A stretch of 8,635 nt of DNA from RPQJ01 sp041910015 (GCA_041910015.1 JAYRRR010000081.1:1-8635), one strand, 5' to 3'. Positions 1 to 6,567 are shown, counted from the stretch's first letter. Numbers and translations are program-made. The notes: generated from the sequence alone by a model not told the origin.

Positions 1-935
1 CGCGCGAGCACGTGGTCGAGATCGGCGGACGCGCCGGTCGCGGCGGTCATGAGTTCGGGACGGCCCGCCAGCGCCGGCAGGCTCTGCGGATGCACGCCCG
101 CCGTGACCAGCCCCGCCCCGACGCGCAGCGCCGCCTCGCCCGCGAGGCGAACGGCGCCGCCCATGCCGGCCGCGCCGCCCACGATCAGCACGTGGCCGTG
201 GCGTCCCTTGTGTGCGGTGCGCTGCCGTGGCGGCAACGCGGCCGCAACGACGGACGGATCGAGCAGCCAGCACGTGGCCGGCACCTCGCCGTAGATCGCC
301 GGCGGCACGCCGAGGCCGTCGAACTCGACGCGGCCCGCGTGATCGGGCCCCGTGCCGACGTAACAGCCGACCTTGCGGCCAATGAACGTGGCCGTGAGAT
401 CGGCGTGCACCGCCAGGCCGAGCGTACGACCGTCGTCCGCGTGCAGGCCGGAGGGAATGTCGATGGCGAGCACCGGGCGCCCCGCGACGTCGATCGCCGC
501 GATGACCTCGGCCGCACGACCGTCCACCTCGCGCGTCAGGCCCGTGCCGAAGATTGCGTCGACGACGACGTCGGCGAACTGCGCCGCCTGCGGCGGCCAC
601 GTCTCGCATCGCCCGCCCGCAGCGACGAAGTCGTCGCAGGCGCGCCGGGCATCGCCCCTGAGCGTCGCCGGTTCCGCGAGCGCGAAGAGGTGCACGCCGA
701 GACCCTGCGCCCGGGCGATGCGCGCCAGCACGTAGCCGTCGCCGCCGTTGTTGCCGGGGCCACAGAACACACTGAGCGACCGCGCCTCGGGCCAGGCGCG
801 CCGCAGCGCGTTCAGCGCCGCGTGTCCGGCACGCGTCATCAGTTCGTAGCCGGGCACACCGAAGCGCTCGATGGCGCAACGATCGAGTTCGCGCACTTGC
901 GCGGCGGTGTAGATGCCGGCCGGAGGCGGAAGCAT
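1..935 (-). CDS. nnr: Bifunctional NAD(P)H-hydrate repair enzyme Nnr (5' part; C-terminus beyond left edge)
   Basis: Nnr repairs NADH and NADPH damaged by hydration: the N-terminal YjeF domain epimerises the R form of the hydrate and the C-terminal ribokinase-like domain dehydrates the S form using ADP. Translating the minus strand from the ATG at 935 gives 311 codons open to the edge. The epimerase signature CGPGNNGGDG lies at residues 58-67, followed by VDAIFGTGL and AIDIPSGLHADDG. The dehydratase domain begins near K243 (KGRHGHVLIVGGAAGMGG). Full-length family members are about 500 residues, so roughly 190 are missing only because of the window edge. The ATG is supported because the domain starts directly after it (GIYTAAQVRELD). 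No Shine-Dalgarno is visible; a TATACT hexamer ends 6 nt before the ATG, so the mRNA may be leaderless. Divergence from queG is the same as in E. coli, where tsaE follows nnr; here that position is outside the window. Confidence 0.95.
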   Translation of the reverse strand, partial: MLPPPAGIYTAAQVRELDRCAIERFGVPGYELMTRAGHAALNALRRAWPEARSLSVFCGPGNNGGDGYVLARIARAQGLGVHLFALAEPATLRGDARRACDDFVAAGGRCETWPPQAAQFADVVVDAIFGTGLTREVDGRAAEVIAAIDVAGRPVLAIDIPSGLHADDGRTLGLAVHADLTATFIGRKVGCYVGTGPDHAGRVEFDGLGVPPAIYGEVPATCWLLDPSVVAAALPPRQRTAHKGRHGHVLIVGGAAGMGGAVRLAGEAALRVGAGLVTAGVHPQSLPALAGRPELMTAATGASADLDHVLA

Positions 936-938
936 GCC

Positions 939-952
939 GGCAGTATACTGCC
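939..952. promoter_or_regulatory. Palindromic -10 region shared by the divergent nnr and queG genes
   Basis: GGCAGTATACTGCC is a perfect 14-bp palindrome, so it reads TATACT on both strands (plus 944-949, minus 947-942). It lies between the divergent nnr and queG starts. For nnr the predicted transcription start falls at or next to the ATG at 935; for queG it falls near 956, giving a leader of about 70 nt. No good -35 hexamer is seen at the usual spacing on either strand, so activator dependence or weak expression is possible. The same palindrome could instead be a repressor operator. Confidence 0.45.
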
Positions 953-968
953 CGGTCCCGACGGACCG
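953..968. repeat. Inverted repeat abutting the palindromic -10
   Basis: CGGTCC, a CGAC spacer and GGACCG form a perfect 6-bp inverted repeat starting one base after the 939-952 palindrome. It covers the predicted queG transcription start and the region just upstream of the nnr -10. It could be a hairpin at the very 5' end of queG mRNA or a protein-binding site. The symmetry is seen directly; a function is only inferred. Confidence 0.35.
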
Positions 969-1027
969 CGTTGCGGACTGGGCCCCGGGGACGTCGAACC
1001 TCGCTCGTGCACTCGAATCTGCAAGCC

Positions 1028-2068
1028 ATGGACGTCGAAGCGCTGGCACGCTCGATCAAGGACTGGGGCCACGCACTCGGCTTCCAGAGGGTCGGCATCG
1101 CCGGCGTCGACCTGCCGGCCGACGAGCAGCGTCTCGACGCCTGGCTCGCCGAGGGCCACCACGGGACGATGGACTACATGCGTCGTCACGGCACGCGACG
1201 CACACGGCCCGAAGAACTGGTACCGGGCACCCTCTGCGTCATTTCCGCGCGCATGGATTACCTCACGGCGAGCGCCGATCCCGCGCGGGTGCTGGCGGAT
1301 GCGCAACTCGGCTACGTCTCGCGTTACGCACTGGGGCGCGACTACCACCGCGTGCTGCGGCCGCGGCTCGCGCGCCTCGCGGATCGCGTGGCCGACGCCG
1401 CGGGCGCCGCCGGCTATCGCGCCTTCACCGACAGTGCGCCCGTGCTGGAGAAGCCGCTCGCACGGGACGCCGGTCTCGGCTGGGTGGGCAAGCACACCAA
1501 CCTGCTCGACCGGCACGACGGTTCCTGGTTCTTCCTCGGCGAGATCTACACGGACTTGCCGCTGCCTCTCGACGCGCCCGTGACGGCGCACTGCGGCAGC
1601 TGCACGGCCTGCATCGACGTCTGCCCGACGCAGGCGATCGTCGCGCCCTGGCGGCTCGATGCACGCCGCTGCATCTCCTATCTCACCATCGAGCACGACG
1701 GCCCGATCCCGCCGGAATTCCGCACGGCCATCGGCAACCGCATCTACGGCTGCGATGACTGCCAGCTCGTCTGCCCGTGGAACCGCTACGCCAGGCTGAG
1801 CGCGGAGCCCGATTTCCGCACGCGTCACGGGCTCGACGCGCCGCGTCTCGTCGATCTGTTCGCGTGGACCGAAGCGGAGTTCCTGCGCCGGACCGAAGGC
1901 AGCGCGATCCGCCGGGTCGGCTACGAGCGCTGGCTGCGCAACGTCGCGGTCGCGCTGGGCAATGCGACGCCGACGGCCGAGGTGATCGCCGCCCTCCGTT
2001 CACGCGCCGCCGACCCGAGCGAACTCGTGCGCGAGCACGTCGCGTGGGCACTCGCGAAGCTGGCCTGA
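1028..2068 (+). CDS. queG: Epoxyqueuosine reductase QueG
   Basis: QueG reduces epoxyqueuosine to queuosine at wobble position 34 of tRNAs with GUN anticodons, using cobalamin and two [4Fe-4S] clusters in the cytoplasm. From the ATG at 1028 the protein has 346 residues. The probable catalytic Asp is D135 in TDSAPVLEKPLA. The first ferredoxin-type cluster motif is C189-x2-C192-x2-C195-x3-C199. C215, C242, C245 and C249 (CDDCQLVCPWN) complete the second set. The C-terminal part (EGSAIRRVGYERWLRN, then a HEAT-like helical tail) matches E. coli QueG closely. The ATG is preferred because E. coli QueG begins at nearly the same point relative to the IKxWGxxLGFQxVGI motif. In-frame TTG 971 and GTG 1007 would only add residues without family similarity. 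No strong Shine-Dalgarno precedes any of the three. The stop lies 3 bp from the convergent panC stop. Confidence 0.96.
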   Translation: MDVEALARSIKDWGHALGFQRVGIAGVDLPADEQRLDAWLAEGHHGTMDYMRRHGTRRTRPEELVPGTLCVISARMDYLTASADPARVLADAQLGYVSRYALGRDYHRVLRPRLARLADRVADAAGAAGYRAFTDSAPVLEKPLARDAGLGWVGKHTNLLDRHDGSWFFLGEIYTDLPLPLDAPVTAHCGSCTACIDVCPTQAIVAPWRLDARRCISYLTIEHDGPIPPEFRTAIGNRIYGCDDCQLVCPWNRYARLSAEPDFRTRHGLDAPRLVDLFAWTEAEFLRRTEGSAIRRVGYERWLRNVAVALGNATPTAEVIAALRSRAADPSELVREHVAWALAKLA

Positions 2069-2071
2069 CCC

Positions 2072-2932
2072 TCACTCGCGCAGCGGCGCCCGGCACTGCA
2101 GGTTGTCGATCAGCCGCGCCTTGCCGAGCCGCCCCGCCGCGAGCACGACGAGGTCCACGGCGGCGGTGGCGGGTCTTGCGAGGCGGTCGGCCGTGCGGAC
2201 CTCGAAATAATCGGGACGGATCCCGGCACCCGTGAGCGCCGCGAACCCTTCCGCCTCGATCGCGCGGTAATCGGTGTCGCCCGTCTCGAGCCGCCTGCGC
2301 GCGTGGCCGAGTGCGCGGTAGATTGCCGGAGCCGCAGCCCGTTCCTCCGGCGTCAGGTAGCGGTTGCGCGAACTCAGCGCCAGCCCGTCGTCCGCGCGCA
2401 CCGTCGGGGCGCCGACGATCTGCACGGGCAGATTCAGGTCGGCGACGACGCGGCGGATCACCGTGAGCTGCTGGAAGTCCTTTTCGCCGAAGATGGCGAC
2501 GTCCGGCTGCACGAGGCAGAGCAGCTTCACGACGACCGTCGCCACGCCCTGGAAATGCCCCGGCCGGAAGGCGCCGCACAGGACGTCCGTGAGCCCGGGC
2601 ACGTCGACGACGGTGCTGCCGACGCTGCCCTCCGGGTACATCTCCTCGACGCTGGGGTGAAAGAGCGCATCGACGCCGTATTCGCGCAGCAGGTTCGCGT
2701 CGTCGTCGGGCGTGCGCGGATAGGCGCCATAGTCCTCGGTCGGCCCGAACTGCATCGGGTTGACGAAGATGCTCGAGATGACGCGCCGGCCGTGCAGGTG
2801 CGCCGCCGCCATGAGGCTGGCGTGCCCCATGTGCAGATTGCCCATCGTCGGCACGAACGCGATGCCCTCGCGCGCGAGACGCCAGTTCGTGACGGTGGTG
2901 CGGAGCTCCGCGATCCGCGTGATTGTCTGCAT
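2072..2932 (-). CDS. panC: Pantothenate synthetase PanC
   Basis: PanC condenses pantoate with beta-alanine, using ATP through a pantoyl-adenylate intermediate, to give pantothenate, the precursor of coenzyme A. The 286-residue product matches the family length (E. coli about 283). It has the nucleotidyltransferase HIGH-type motif in PTMGNLHMGH (H34 and H37), the pantoate-site segment FVNPMQFGPTED, GEKDFQQL at 149-156, and the KMSKS-equivalent loop LALSSRNRYL around 184-193. The start is ATG at 2932; a GGGGAC stretch about 9-10 nt upstream may serve as ribosome binding site. It follows panB after a 40-nt gap and is last in the minus-strand block. No panD lies next to it, so beta-alanine must be supplied by a locus elsewhere. 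Its stop faces the queG stop across 3 bp, leaving no intergenic room for a terminator. Confidence 0.97.
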   Translation of the reverse strand: MQTITRIAELRTTVTNWRLAREGIAFVPTMGNLHMGHASLMAAAHLHGRRVISSIFVNPMQFGPTEDYGAYPRTPDDDANLLREYGVDALFHPSVEEMYPEGSVGSTVVDVPGLTDVLCGAFRPGHFQGVATVVVKLLCLVQPDVAIFGEKDFQQLTVIRRVVADLNLPVQIVGAPTVRADDGLALSSRNRYLTPEERAAAPAIYRALGHARRRLETGDTDYRAIEAEGFAALTGAGIRPDYFEVRTADRLARPATAAVDLVVLAAGRLGKARLIDNLQCRAPLRE

Positions 2933-2972
2933 CGGCGAACGTCCCCGGAGAAGGTCGACGGCGGGCGATGGG

Positions 2973-3800
2973 TCAGAAGCAATGCTCGGGCGCGGGGTAG
3001 GTGCCGGCCTTGACGGCTTCCATGTAGGCCTGCAGCGCCGCGAGCGGACTGTCGCGACCCTGCTGGAAATTCTGCACGAAGCGCGGCTTGCGCCCCGGCG
3101 TGATGTCGAGCACGTCGTAGAGCACGAGGATCTGGCCGTCGGTGTGCGGGCCCGCGCCGATGCCGATCACCGGCACGTGCAGTTCCTCGGTGATTTCCCG
3201 GCCGAGCGCCGTCGGAATGCACTCGAGCAGCACGATGTCCGCGCCGGCATCCTGCAGCAGCTTGGCATCGCGCCTCATCTGCCCCGCCGCCGCCTCCTTG
3301 CGTCCCTGCACGCGGAACCCGCCGGTCTTGTGGACCGACTGTGGGCGCAGGCCGAGGTGCGCGCACACGGCGATGTCGTGGCCCGCGAGGAACTCGACGA
3401 TGTCCGCCTGCCCCGCACCGCCCTCGAGCTTGACCATCTTCGCGCCGCCTTCCTGCATCAGCCGCACGGCGTTCTGCAACGCCTGCTCCTTCGAGGTGTA
3501 GGTCATGAACGGCATGTCGGCCATCAGGAACGGCCGGAACAGGCCCTTGCAGACCGCGCGACAGTGATAGATGACGTGCTCGAGCGTGACCGGCACCGTG
3601 GTGTCGTGACCCTGGATGACCATGCCCAACGAGTCGCCGACCAGCACGACGTCGAGGCCCGCCGCATCGACGAGTGCTCCGTAGCTCGCGTCGTAACAGG
3701 TGATGGCGGCGATCTTTTCGCCCTGCTCCTTCATCTGCTGGAGCGTGGCAACGGTGACCGGCGGACGCGCGGAATCGCGCAGTTGCAGCTGTGTGTACAT
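2973..3800 (-). CDS. panB: 3-methyl-2-oxobutanoate hydroxymethyltransferase PanB
   Basis: PanB transfers a hydroxymethyl group from 5,10-methylene-tetrahydrofolate to alpha-ketoisovalerate, giving ketopantoate, the first committed step of pantothenate synthesis. The product has 275 residues, slightly longer than E. coli PanB (about 264) through an N-terminal extension of some ten residues. Visible family residues are D56 in VGDSLGM, D95 in MADMPF and E126 in KLEGG (metal site), and the presumed catalytic E193 in LLECIP. HLGLRPQSV, GGFRVQGR and VIGIGAG complete the (beta/alpha)8 signature set. The start is ATG at 3800; a GAGGGG about 14 nt upstream is the only Shine-Dalgarno-like sequence and is far away, so M23 remains a less likely alternative. 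PanB consumes a folate cofactor, and folK sits two genes upstream in the same block. Confidence 0.97.
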   Translation of the reverse strand: MYTQLQLRDSARPPVTVATLQQMKEQGEKIAAITCYDASYGALVDAAGLDVVLVGDSLGMVIQGHDTTVPVTLEHVIYHCRAVCKGLFRPFLMADMPFMTYTSKEQALQNAVRLMQEGGAKMVKLEGGAGQADIVEFLAGHDIAVCAHLGLRPQSVHKTGGFRVQGRKEAAAGQMRRDAKLLQDAGADIVLLECIPTALGREITEELHVPVIGIGAGPHTDGQILVLYDVLDITPGRKPRFVQNFQQGRDSPLAALQAYMEAVKAGTYPAPEHCF

Positions 3801-3881
3801 GGCAGTTCTGTCGGCCCCTCGCGCGAGGCCGCAAGAATGCAGCAGCGGGCGCCAAACGGCAACGCCGGAATGAACGGCGGG
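3801..3881 (-). other. Gap between the kinase gene and panB with two short inverted repeats
   Basis: These 81 bp form the largest gap inside the minus-strand block. They contain a perfect 12-bp palindrome (CCTCGCGCGAGG, 3817-3828) and a 5-bp hairpin CGCCG-gaatgaa-CGGCG (3863-3879) directly after the kinase stop. Neither is followed by a T-run on the minus strand, so I do not call a terminator. They may protect mRNA ends or shape the panB leader. I see no clear promoter. Confidence 0.3.
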
Positions 3882-4589
3882 CTACAGCAAGTTCTTGAGT
3901 GGGTTGAAGTAATGCCGGCCCTTGCGCGGCCGGACGACCTCCGCCAGCAGTCCCTGGTAGTCCGCCTCGTTGCCGATCGGGTCGATGTCGGCCGCGTTGA
4001 CGATCAGCAGCGGCGCGGCGTCGTACTCGAGGAAGAACCGCGCGTAGGCCTCGTTGAGCCGCTCGAGATAGCGGCGCTCGATCTGCTGCTCGTAGGCGAT
4101 GCCCCGGCGCGCGATGCGCTCGAGCAGCACGTCGACGGGAGCCTGCAGGTAGACGACGAGGTCGGGCGCCGGCGCCTCGATCGTGAGCCGCGCATAGACC
4201 TGCTCGTACAGCGCAAACTCCTGGTCGTCGAGCGTGAGCCGCGCGAACAGACGGTCCTTTTCGAGCATGTAGTCGGCGACGCGGACGGCTTCGAACAGGT
4301 CGGCCTGGCGCAGGTCCTGGAGCTGCCGCGCGCGCTGAAACAGGAAGTGCAACTGCGTCTGGAACGCAACGCTGCGTGGATCGCGGTAGAAGCGCTCGAG
4401 AAACGGGTTGTCCGCGTCCTGCTCGAGTACCAGCTCGCAGCCGAAGCTCTGGCCCAGGCGGCGCACGAGGCTGGTCTTGCCGACGCCGATTGGACCCTCG
4501 ACGACCACGTAGCGATGCGGTGCCTGTACGCGGATCTCCTCGGCGGCCTCGGTCGGGGCGGAGTTCGTTGCCATCATCGTCCGCATCAT
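3882..4589 (-). CDS. Deoxynucleoside kinase (deoxyadenosine/deoxyguanosine kinase-like)
   Basis: The protein belongs to the dNK / thymidine-kinase-like P-loop family that phosphorylates deoxynucleosides to 5'-monophosphates for dNTP salvage. From the ATG at 4589 it has 235 residues. A Walker A loop, EGPIGVGKTSL, spans 31-41 with K38. A segment comparable to the family DRS/ERS motif is ADYMLEKDRLFA (105-116). The Arg-rich lid is ERIARRGIAYEQQ (157-169). The C-terminus ends FNPLKNLL. The start was chosen because this ATG overlaps the folK TGA as ATGA. An upstream in-frame ATG at 4625 would extend 40 nt into folK and adds an unconserved stretch, while M17/M18-type starts (4577, 4574) are also possible. 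I recall a kinase of this type between folK and panB in many proteobacteria, which supports the call. Whether the main substrate is dA, dG or dC cannot be read from the sequence. Confidence 0.88.
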   Translation of the reverse strand: MMRTMMATNSAPTEAAEEIRVQAPHRYVVVEGPIGVGKTSLVRRLGQSFGCELVLEQDADNPFLERFYRDPRSVAFQTQLHFLFQRARQLQDLRQADLFEAVRVADYMLEKDRLFARLTLDDQEFALYEQVYARLTIEAPAPDLVVYLQAPVDVLLERIARRGIAYEQQIERRYLERLNEAYARFFLEYDAAPLLIVNAADIDPIGNEADYQGLLAEVVRPRKGRHYFNPLKNLL

Positions 4590-5098
4590 CCGTCCAGCCG
4601 CTCCAGTCCGCGTGCATCGATGCACCGCAGTAATCCATCCACTCTACCAATGCCCGGAACCTCGAGCGATGCGCTCACGTCGGCGAGCGGCGCCAGCACG
4701 AACGCGCGCTCGGCCATGCCGGGATGCGGCACCGTGATGCCTGCCTCCTGCAGCCGCGTCGCGCCATGCACCAGCAGGTCGAGGTCGATCAGCCGCGGAC
4801 CCCAGCGCACGACGGGCGCCGCGCGACCGAGCTGCGTCTCGAGCGCCTTCAGTTCGCGCAACAGCGTCACCGCGTCGAGCTGCGTCAGGAGACCGGCGGC
4901 GGCATTGACGAAGTCCGGCTGTGCGACGGGCCCCAGCGGACGGCTGCGATAGAGCGCGGAGCGTACGACGAGCCGGGTCTGCGGCAAGGCCGCGAGCGCA
5001 TCGAAGGCGCGTCGCACCTGCCGGACCGGATCGTCGAGGTTGCTGCCGAGCGCGACGTAGGCGGGAATCCAGCCAGGCCGACCGACAGCCGGAGTCAC
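4586..5098 (-). CDS. folK: 2-amino-4-hydroxy-6-hydroxymethyldihydropteridine pyrophosphokinase (HPPK) FolK
   Basis: HPPK transfers pyrophosphate from ATP to 6-hydroxymethyl-7,8-dihydropterin, the step before dihydropteroate synthase in folate synthesis. From a GTG at 5098 the product has 170 residues (E. coli 159). Family motifs are YVALGSNLDDP (GSN at 18-20), the signature RWGPRLIDLDLLVHG with Mg-binding D105 and D107, and VPHPGMAERAFVLAPLADV at 123-141. The GTG overlaps the pcnB TGA as GTGA. A longer reading from an ATG at 5257 would add 53 residues lying entirely within pcnB and low in family likeness, so it is rejected. No strong Shine-Dalgarno precedes the GTG, which fits translation coupled to pcnB termination. 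The folK stop in turn overlaps the start of the kinase gene. Confidence 0.96.
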   Translation of the reverse strand: MTPAVGRPGWIPAYVALGSNLDDPVRQVRRAFDALAALPQTRLVVRSALYRSRPLGPVAQPDFVNAAAGLLTQLDAVTLLRELKALETQLGRAAPVVRWGPRLIDLDLLVHGATRLQEAGITVPHPGMAERAFVLAPLADVSASLEVPGIGRVDGLLRCIDARGLERLDG

Positions 5099-6522
5099 TG
5101 CGCGGAAGCCGGTCCGGGCGAACGTCGTCGTCGTCGCGGCCTGCGGCGCCGACGTGGCATCGGCGCGTCGCCGGCACCCGCGGATCCGCCCTCGCGCCGT
5201 TCGTCCTCCACCAGCGCGACGCGGTCGCCGGGCGAGCGTTCCTGGATGTCGGTCCACCAGTCCGCGAGCTCCTGCGGCACTTCACCGGAGGCGGCCCGCA
5301 GCATCAGGAAGTCGTAAGCGGCCCGGAAACGCGGGTGCTCCAGCAGGCGCAGGGCCCGCCGGCCCGTGCGTCGCTCGAACCGCGTCTGCAGCATCACGAG
5401 CTCGCGCATCGGCAGCGAAAAGCGCTTGGGCAGGGCGATACGCCGGAACTGGCGGCCGCACACCTTGTCGCAGGCCTCGAGCAACCGCTGCGGATCCTCG
5501 GGCAGCGGCCCGTCCGGCGCCTCGACCTCGCGCAGGATCGCCGGCCACAGCAGGACGGCGAACAGGAACGTCGGCGTGACGGACTTGTCGTTGCGTACGC
5601 GGTCGTCGGTGCCCTCGAGGCCGAGTTGCAGCAGCCGCGCGCCGCTCGATTCCGGCGCCGCTTCGAGCGCTTCGGAAACGTCCGGCAACAGGTGCCGCAG
5701 CAGATCGAGCCGCGCGAGCCATTCGAACGAGGCTTCCGCGTGGCCCGACAGCATCAGCTTCATCGTCTCGTCGAACAGCCGCGCGGACGGCATGCGGTCG
5801 AGCATGTAGGCAAGCCCGGCGATCGGCGCCTCGGTGCCGGGGTGCAGCGTGAAGCCGAGCTTGGCCGCGAACCGCGCCGCGCGCAGCATGCGCACCGGGT
5901 CTTCGCGGTAGCGCGTCGCCGGATCGCCGATCAGCCGCAGCACGCGGTTGCGCGCATCCCCGACGCCGCCCACGTAGTCCCGGATCGAGTAGTCCCCGAT
6001 GTTGTAGTACAGCGCGTTCGCGGTGAAGTCGCGGCGCCAGACGTCTTCCTCGATGTTGCCGTAGAGGTTGTCGCGCAGGATGCGGCCGTGCTCGTCGATC
6101 GCCCGGTGCTCGGCCTCGTCGACGCCGTGGTCCTCGTCGATTTCCGTGTGCGCCGCGCGGAAGGTGGCAACCTCGATGATCTCGTGGCCGAATCGTACGT
6201 GCGCGAGATGAAAGCGTCGGCCGATCAGGCGACAGTTGCGGAAGATGCGGCGGACTTCCTCCGGCCTCGCGTCGGTGGCCACGTCGAAGTCCTTCGGCTG
6301 CACGTCGAGCAGCAGGTCACGGACGGCGCCTCCCACGAGGAACGCCTGGTGCCCCGAGTCCTTGAGCCGGTAGAGCACCTTCAGCGCCGCCGGTGAGATG
6401 TTCGCTCGCGAGATCGGGTGATCGGACCGCGCCACGATGACGGGCTCGGGCGGTCCGGCCGGCGACGCGTCGACGGTCTTGCCTGTCTGGCGCGACCGGA
6501 ACAGTTTCGAGAAGGAAAACAA
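5095..6522 (-). CDS. pcnB: Poly(A) polymerase I PcnB
   Basis: PcnB adds 3' poly(A) tails to mRNA and regulatory RNA and so promotes their decay by exonucleases. From a TTG at 6522 the protein has 475 residues (E. coli about 465). The class II nucleotidyltransferase core shows LVGGAVRDLLL (G64, G65) and PKDFDVATDA with catalytic D78 and D80. It is followed by FRNCRLIGRRFHLAHVRFG, RRDFTANALYY and the RNA-binding stretch RYREDPVRMLRAARFAAKLG. The C-terminal tail has an Arg-rich run (PRRRRRPRRRRR) like the basic tail of gammaproteobacterial PcnB. TTG is chosen because GGAAG lies 9 nt upstream and the N-terminus (FSFSKLFRSR) parallels the E. coli N-terminus. The next in-frame starts upstream, GTG 6609 and ATG 6648, lie inside or at the edge of the tRNA gene. 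A CCA-adding enzyme is the main alternative, disfavoured by length, RRDFT context and basic tail. Confidence 0.95.
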   Translation of the reverse strand: MFSFSKLFRSRQTGKTVDASPAGPPEPVIVARSDHPISRANISPAALKVLYRLKDSGHQAFLVGGAVRDLLLDVQPKDFDVATDARPEEVRRIFRNCRLIGRRFHLAHVRFGHEIIEVATFRAAHTEIDEDHGVDEAEHRAIDEHGRILRDNLYGNIEEDVWRRDFTANALYYNIGDYSIRDYVGGVGDARNRVLRLIGDPATRYREDPVRMLRAARFAAKLGFTLHPGTEAPIAGLAYMLDRMPSARLFDETMKLMLSGHAEASFEWLARLDLLRHLLPDVSEALEAAPESSGARLLQLGLEGTDDRVRNDKSVTPTFLFAVLLWPAILREVEAPDGPLPEDPQRLLEACDKVCGRQFRRIALPKRFSLPMRELVMLQTRFERRTGRRALRLLEHPRFRAAYDFLMLRAASGEVPQELADWWTDIQERSPGDRVALVEDERREGGSAGAGDAPMPRRRRRPRRRRRSPGPASAQ

Positions 6523-6531
6523 GTAGACTGG

Positions 6532-6536
6532 CTTCC
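6532..6536 (-). promoter_or_regulatory. pcnB Shine-Dalgarno supporting the TTG start
   Basis: Minus-strand GGAAG sits 9 nt before the TTG at 6522-6520. It is the best ribosome binding site seen for any gene in the window and is the main reason to place the pcnB start at this TTG. Confidence 0.6.
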
Positions 6537-6538
6537 GC

Positions 6539-6566
6539 TGGACCGTGGTAAACGGCCGAGTATAAT
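6539..6566 (+). promoter_or_regulatory. tRNA-Glu promoter
   Basis: A consensus TATAAT -10 (6561-6566) is preceded at 16 bp by TGGACC (6539-6544), which matches four of six bases of TTGACA. It is followed by ACGCGCCC, a GC-rich discriminator of the type found at stringently controlled stable-RNA promoters. Transcription would start near 6573, about 37 nt before the mature tRNA 5' end, leaving a 5' leader for RNase P to remove. Confidence 0.7.
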
Positions 6567-6567
6567 A
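6559..6567 (-). promoter_or_regulatory. Probable pcnB promoter -10, overlapping the tRNA promoter
   Basis: Read on the minus strand, the AT-rich core is TATTATACT, giving either TATTAT (6567-6562) or TATACT (6564-6559). Transcription would start near 6552-6555 and leave a leader of about 30 nt that contains the GGAAG site. The best -35 match with 17-bp spacing to TATTAT is TCACCG (6590-6585), which is poor. The same base pairs form the plus-strand TATAAT of the tRNA gene, so only one polymerase can bind at a time. Confidence 0.4.

Noticed and set aside
12..1583. Long plus-strand open frame of 523 codons
   Set aside because: It runs antisense to nnr and out of frame through queG. It is Arg/Ala/Pro-rich and motif-free, as expected for GC-rich shadow frames, while nnr and queG carry full family signatures.
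839..1828. Minus-strand open frame of 329 codons
   Set aside because: It is antisense to queG and crosses the divergent promoter region, with no domain recognisable.
2527..4650. Minus-strand open frame of 707 codons
   Set aside because: It lies out of frame over panC, panB and the kinase gene, with low-complexity Arg-rich translation.
2760..4952. Plus-strand open frame of 730 codons
   Set aside because: It is antisense to five well-supported genes, with no recognisable domains and no ribosome binding site.
5109..5170. CGT/CGG-rich stretch as a tandem repeat
   Set aside because: It is the coding sequence for the Arg-rich C-terminal tail of PcnB, a known feature of the family, not a separate repeat element.
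4921..6396. Plus-strand open frame of 491 codons
   Set aside because: It mirrors pcnB on the opposite strand in a GC-rich codon-biased region; the translation has no family signature.
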